DNA of 64,000 nucleotides from the NCBI RefSeq assembly GCF_027912515.1, contig NZ_CP115464.1:3511501-3575500 (forward strand). Reading direction: 5' to 3'. Of the stretch, positions 60,662 through 64,000 are shown piece by piece (the stretch's first letter is position 1; each line of letters opens with the position of its first letter). The notes beneath the pieces were generated by a model. It did not search any database, was not told the DNA's origin, and was given only the letters and a program-made list of their open reading frames with translations. A program made the translations under genes and the position numbers. This DNA comes from Brevundimonas sp. NIBR10. Lineage in GTDB: Bacteria > Pseudomonadota > Alphaproteobacteria > Caulobacterales > Caulobacteraceae.

Positions 60662-60889
60662 ATGACGCTGTCGTTTCTTGCTCCTGTTCTGCTGCTGGTC
60701 GCCATCGCCGTCTTGCTGTCGACGCCCAAATTCAGAAGCCGCCCCGGGGCCAAACTGGGCGTGGCAATATCCGCCGTGGGCGCTGTCGCGATCGGCTTTT
60801 CCGCCATCGGCTATCAGATCGGCAAGGATGCAGCCCTCAGAGACAACCGGGCTGATGCGGCTGCCGCCGCCGAGGCTGCGAGACCTTAG
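60662..60889 (+). CDS. Small two-helix membrane protein
   Basis: A 75-residue protein with two hydrophobic segments (SFLAPVLLLVAIAVLLS at 4-20 and VAISAVGAVAIGFSAIGYQI at 34-53), a basic loop (PKFRSRPGAK) and an Ala-rich polar tail. No family recognised. It follows purK by 44 bases; the ATG lacks a strong ribosome-binding site. Composition and frame are consistent with a real gene, but evidence is limited. Confidence 0.6.
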   Translation: MTLSFLAPVLLLVAIAVLLSTPKFRSRPGAKLGVAISAVGAVAIGFSAIGYQIGKDAALRDNRADAAAAAEAARP

Positions 60890-60893
60890 GTCC

Positions 60894-61559
60894 TCAGCGG
60901 TACCGCAACCGGCTCAGCACATCCGTCACCCGGCGCAGCGGAGCCTCGAAATCCTTGCCGGCCTTCCACTTCTCGAAGGTCATGACGTTCTCGATCCGCG
61001 CGGCGACAAAGGCCTCGGCGCGCTCGCGGCCGTCGAACAGACGCATCGTCATGGCCGGGACCAGGATGCCCGACAGGATCACCCGCTTGGAATAGTGGTT
61101 CCAGTCCGTCGCCGTGTCCCCGGCCCAGCGCCACAGGCCGTCCGCGGTGTCCCACGTCAGGCTCAGCGCCAGATCGGCGTTGGTCGGCAGGGCCATGAAG
61201 CCGGCGGCACGCTTTTCCGCCTCGCCGTCCGCCGCAGCGGCTTCCAGGCGGGCCGAGACGGCACGGGCGATTCGCTCGCGGATCTTCAGCGTCGCCGGAT
61301 CGACCTCGGCCAGGGCCTGCATCGCCGCCGCGTCATGGCGTCGCCACAGCAGGGCCGCCAGGTCGCGCGCGCCGTTGGGCATTAGTAGGTCCTGATCCCC
61401 CTCCGACAGGCCATTGGCCTTGCACGCGGCCCGGACCAGCCGGCCGTTCCAGCCCAGGCGGGGGGCCAGCGGCAGGGCGGCGTCCAGCACGGACTGCTCC
61501 ATCCGGTCGGCCCAGTCGCCCTGGGGGGCCTCGTTCGGGATGTGGGCGGCCGTGGTCAT
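60894..61559 (-). CDS. COQ9 family protein (ubiquinone biosynthesis)
   Basis: A 221-residue protein of the COQ9 family, which in mitochondria binds a lipid and assists the COQ7 hydroxylation step. Family parts: LDAALPLAPRLGWNGRLVRA, RIARAVSARLEAAAADGEAE, LALSLTWDTADGLWRWAGDT, ATDWNHYSKRVILSGILVPA and the C-terminal FEKWKAGKDFEAPLRRVTDV. The N-terminal part is TetR-like in fold. No other ubiquinone gene is adjacent. Converges with the small membrane protein gene. Confidence 0.92.
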   Translation of the reverse strand: MTTAAHIPNEAPQGDWADRMEQSVLDAALPLAPRLGWNGRLVRAACKANGLSEGDQDLLMPNGARDLAALLWRRHDAAAMQALAEVDPATLKIRERIARAVSARLEAAAADGEAEKRAAGFMALPTNADLALSLTWDTADGLWRWAGDTATDWNHYSKRVILSGILVPAMTMRLFDGRERAEAFVAARIENVMTFEKWKAGKDFEAPLRRVTDVLSRLRYR

Positions 61560-61771
61560 GGCTGTAGAATACGCCCACCGGCCGGGCGTTGCGAGCCCGG
61601 CGGCCGCCTTGCGACATCACGCGCAGTTTGGCCGCTCTCGATATGGACACCGCGCGACCACTGGTGTATTGGCCCGCCTTCGCTCGCCGGGCTGTCGCCC
61701 GCGAGGTGAGATTTTATTTGTCTGCCCGTCTCCCTCACAGGACGCGGCGGGCGGCCAAAGGAGAGTTCAAC

Positions 61772-62038
61772 CTGGTACAGATTTTCGTTCGCGATAATAA
61801 CGTCGATCAAGCGCTGAAAGCCCTCAAGAAGAAGATGCAACGCGAAGGCAGCTTCCGTGAAATGAAGCGCCACGTGCATTACGAGAAGCCCTCGGAGAAG
61901 CGCGCCCGCCAGAAGGCCGAGGCCGTTCGTCGCGCCCGCAAGCTGGCCCGCAAGCGCATGCAGCGCGAAGGCCTGCTGCCGCCTCCGAAGCCCCGCGTGC
62001 CGGGTCCCGGTGCCGCCGGTGGTGGCAACCGCTCCTAA
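61772..62038 (+). CDS. rpsU: 30S ribosomal protein S21, apparent CTG start
   Basis: An 88-residue S21: [60 protein letters not shown], followed by an alphaproteobacterial Pro/Gly-rich tail. The coding frame reads ctg-gta-cag-att at the point where S21 usually starts MVQIF. A perfect AAAGGAG (61757-61763) lies 8 bases before this CTG, and no ATG, GTG or TTG is available at a proper distance. The nearest in-frame upstream start (TTG about 61717) would add unrelated residues without a ribosome-binding site. A strong terminator follows. Confidence 0.93.
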   Translation: MVQIFVRDNNVDQALKALKKKMQREGSFREMKRHVHYEKPSEKRARQKAEAVRRARKLARKRMQREGLLPPPKPRVPGPGAAGGGNRS

Positions 62039-62066
62039 GCACGGGTTTCGCGACCCTGGATTTGAA

Positions 62067-62095
62067 AAGGCCGCCCCGCAACGGGCGGCCTTTTT
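62067..62095 (+). terminator. Rho-independent terminator of rpsU
   Basis: Stem AGGCCGCCC (62068-62076) / GGGCGGCCT (62083-62091) with a 6-base loop, followed by TTTTT, 30 bases after the rpsU stop. Confidence 0.95.
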
Positions 62096-62263
62096 GCTGG
62101 CCGGCTATCGGACCGGCCGCCTGAACGAAACGTCACTTGCCCCCGCTTACGGTTAACGGCGATACCTGAACGGTGGCGCGGCTTCGCGCCTCAAGGGAAC
62201 GTCGCCCGGCCCCAGGGGTCGTTCTGCTAGGCTGGGGCTGAACTTCAAGGGCTGACCGCCGCC

Positions 62264-63481
62264 ATGTCGCACGACGATCCTTCGCATTCGCCGCAACACC
62301 CCATGACGGGGTCCAGCGAACTGCCGACCGGAGTGCAGCCGATCCCGGCGTCGCAGTCCGCCGCCTATCAGGGGACCGGTGTTCAGGAGGCGCCGCTCGA
62401 CATCCCCCACCAGCGCACACCACCGCCGGCCACGCCCGCGCCCACGCCGCGCCCGTCGGTGTCGGATGACGGCATCCTGAGACCCATTCAGGAAAGCGAC
62501 TATTTCACCCTCGACCCCGTCGCCATCAAAGTGATCTCGCGCAACATCGACGAGTATTTCAACCAGCCGCTCGACATCTTTCCCTTCTGGGAAAACGAGA
62601 ACAAGCCGGACCGCTTCCACGTCCTGTTCCGCCGCCAGATCGAAGAGCGTTTCCCGGTCGAGGCCGATATGCGCGGCCGAATCTATGGCTATGGCCGCCG
62701 GGTGTTCAACGCCCTGCGGGTCCATGTGGCGGTCAAGCGGTTGACCCAGGGGCTGTCGATCCTGGGATTCGTCCTGCTGGCCATCCTGGGGCCGACCTTC
62801 TTCGAGCAGTGGACGGGATCGCAGGCCGGTGGGCTGGGTCTGGCCGCCCTGGCCATGCTGATCGTGGTTGGACTGTTCTTCGGCATCTCAAGCATCCTGT
62901 TCATCCAGTACCGGTTCCGGCTGGAGAACGATTCGTACGAACTGTCGCGCGAGGTGGTCCAGCGGACGCGCGAGCTCCAGAACCTGTTCACCAACGCCCG
63001 CGCCATGGCCGACCAGGCCGAGACCCAGTTCGCCCAGGACGGCAAGGGCTGGGGCCAGCGCGCCCTGTTCCTGACCCGGCTGACCATGTGGATCGGGGCG
63101 CGGATGGAGTACCTGGAAAAATTCACCCAGATGGAGCTGTGGCGCACCCGGCGCGAACGGTACTGGATGGGCTGGTTCGGCGGGTTCTCGACCGTGCTGG
63201 TCATGATCGTCGGCCTGCTGGTGCTGGGCTTCTGGCCCGTGCCGGGCACCGACGAGATCGGATACCGGGCGCTACAGGGTCTGGGCGCGGTCCTGACCCT
63301 GGCCGTGTCCTGGCTGTCCTTCTATCGCTGGCAGACACCGATGGCGGCCGTGAAGGACAAGCTGGGCGTCGAGGGCTGGGTCCGCTACGCCTCGCTGGAC
63401 GTCGACAACACCGTCGGCGACCAGGTCCGCCGCGACAAGGAACGGCTGGTCGAATACCGGGCGCTGACGCGGGGGCGGTAG
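62264..63481 (+). CDS. Polytopic membrane protein with Pro-rich head, unknown function
   Basis: A 405-residue protein. The first 70 residues are disordered (Ser/Pro/Thr/Gln rich). A soluble part follows (FTLDPVAIKVISRNIDEYFN, FPFWENENKPDRFHVLFRRQ), then a pair of membrane helices at about 163-182 and 190-213, a cytoplasmic helical stretch (ELSREVVQRTRELQNLFTNA), and a second pair at about 301-322 and 336-352. The tail is charged. I recognise no family. Not obviously linked to rpsU, which has its own terminator. Confidence 0.8.
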   Translation: MSHDDPSHSPQHPMTGSSELPTGVQPIPASQSAAYQGTGVQEAPLDIPHQRTPPPATPAPTPRPSVSDDGILRPIQESDYFTLDPVAIKVISRNIDEYFNQPLDIFPFWENENKPDRFHVLFRRQIEERFPVEADMRGRIYGYGRRVFNALRVHVAVKRLTQGLSILGFVLLAILGPTFFEQWTGSQAGGLGLAALAMLIVVGLFFGISSILFIQYRFRLENDSYELSREVVQRTRELQNLFTNARAMADQAETQFAQDGKGWGQRALFLTRLTMWIGARMEYLEKFTQMELWRTRRERYWMGWFGGFSTVLVMIVGLLVLGFWPVPGTDEIGYRALQGLGAVLTLAVSWLSFYRWQTPMAAVKDKLGVEGWVRYASLDVDNTVGDQVRRDKERLVEYRALTRGR

Positions 63482-63540
63482 CTTTTCGGCAAGCAGGGTA
63501 TCGAGCAGGTAGAGTGGGCTGAACGCCGAGGCTGATTCCC

Positions 63541-63963
63541 ATGCTCACCGCCCCCGAGATCATCGCCCTGCTCGACCTCAAGCCCCATCCCGAGGGCGGG
63601 CATTATCGCGAGACGTTTCGCGACCCGCGCGAGGTGGACGGGCGTTCGGTCGGGACGGCGATCTATTTCCTGCTCGGCGAGGGCGAGCGGTCGCACTGGC
63701 ATTGCGTGGACGCGGCCGAGCTCTGGCATTTCTATCTGGGCGCGCCGCTGGAGCTGGAGATCGCGGACGAGGGCGGGCGGCGGACCGTGATCCTGGGGCC
63801 TGACGTGAACGCGGGACAGAGGCCGCAGGGCGTGGTGCCGACGGGGGCGTGGCAGGCGGCGCGGACGACCGGCGAATGGACCTTGTGCGGCTGTACCGTC
63901 GCGCCGGGGTTCGATTTCGCGGGCTTTGACCTCGCGCCACCGGAATGGTCGCCGCCGGGGTGA
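63541..63963 (+). CDS. DUF985 cupin protein
   Basis: A 140-residue single cupin of the DUF985 (Cupin_5) family: LDLKPHPEGGHYRETFRDPR, GTAIYFLLGEGERSHWHCVD, AAELWHFYLGAPLELEIAD, GAWQAARTTGEWTLCGCTVA and PGFDFAGFDLAPPEW. The HPEGG and SHWH segments supply metal or ligand residues. Function is not established for the family. Start ATG 63541 follows a 59-base gap. Confidence 0.9.
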   Translation: MLTAPEIIALLDLKPHPEGGHYRETFRDPREVDGRSVGTAIYFLLGEGERSHWHCVDAAELWHFYLGAPLELEIADEGGRRTVILGPDVNAGQRPQGVVPTGAWQAARTTGEWTLCGCTVAPGFDFAGFDLAPPEWSPPG

Positions 63964-64000
63964 TGGCGGCCGGGGCGGATCAGGTTCCGACGCCTTGATC

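Overview
The window is high-GC DNA (about two thirds G+C by eye), densely packed and with strong third-position GC bias. Gene content points to an alphaproteobacterium of the Caulobacterales, most like Brevundimonas. The main markers are TorF-type putative porins, several fasciclin proteins, the DUF1476 (F1-ATPase zeta) protein, DUF1489 and DUF3126 proteins, COQ9, separate glyQ/glyS, and a C-terminally extended ribosomal protein S21. It reads as core chromosome. I see no rRNA, tRNA, CRISPR array, insertion sequence or prophage. The accessory features are one HigBA-type toxin-antitoxin pair and six palindromic intergenic repeats.

Layout. 1-6370 (+): arginine succinyltransferase catabolism (M20 hydrolase, astA, astD, astB), then a small membrane protein and a 2-oxoglutarate-type MFS permease. 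6570-7850 (-): phenylalanine hydroxylase and HspQ. 7998-11470: a Ppx/GppA phosphatase converging on two secreted cyclophilins and coaD. 11650-14220: small unknown proteins, an outer-membrane barrel protein with an unusual 5' leader, and ketopantoate reductase. 14559-20681 (-): ppdK, glyS, glyQ. 20836-27317 (-): fasciclin protein, ispE, secreted TPR protein, a RibD/DHFR-fold protein, ETF-ubiquinone oxidoreductase. 27412-30109 (+): UDG-superfamily protein and Slt-type lytic transglycosylase. 30114-34413: tiny membrane protein, GST, higBA, purB, hypoxanthine-DNA glycosylase, purU. 34527-35972: two fasciclin genes. 36025-42086: zeta subunit, purC-purS, PEBP protein, OprB porin, chemoreceptor, purQ. 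42090-48699: DUF1489, a membrane protein, prmA, a histone-like Lys/Ala/Pro protein, DUF3126, cysE, Nudix, nitroreductase, VOC protein, methyltransferase. 48696-50750 (-): DUF817, queF, and a cold-shock-like/DUF805 fusion. 50904-54032 (+): nitronate monooxygenase, then TorF, fasciclin, TorF. 54029-58941 (-): cystathionine gamma-lyase, two Tat-exported alpha/beta hydrolases, cystathionine beta-synthase, diguanylate cyclase. 59037-63963: purEK, small membrane protein, COQ9, rpsU, a membrane protein, DUF985 cupin.

How the genes work together. Purine biosynthesis is the recurring theme (purB, purU, purC, purS, purQ, purE, purK), but it is spread over four loci and mixed with cell-envelope genes. 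Sulfur amino acid metabolism is covered by cysE plus the cystathionine beta-synthase and gamma-lyase pair, the reverse transsulfuration route. Arginine breakdown to glutamate and succinate is nearly complete; astC and a classical astE are not visible. A second theme is the envelope: four fasciclin proteins, two TorF proteins, an OprB porin, another barrel protein, two periplasmic cyclophilins and a lytic transglycosylase.

The observations most worth checking are: the REPIN-like repeat families; a Shine-Dalgarno-sequestering hairpin in front of the barrel gene at 12007-12537; an apparent CTG start codon for rpsU; an AT-richer block inside glyS; a family-4-like uracil-DNA glycosylase lacking part of its Fe-S ligands; and an in-frame 9-bp tandem repeat encoding a Ser/Asp tail.
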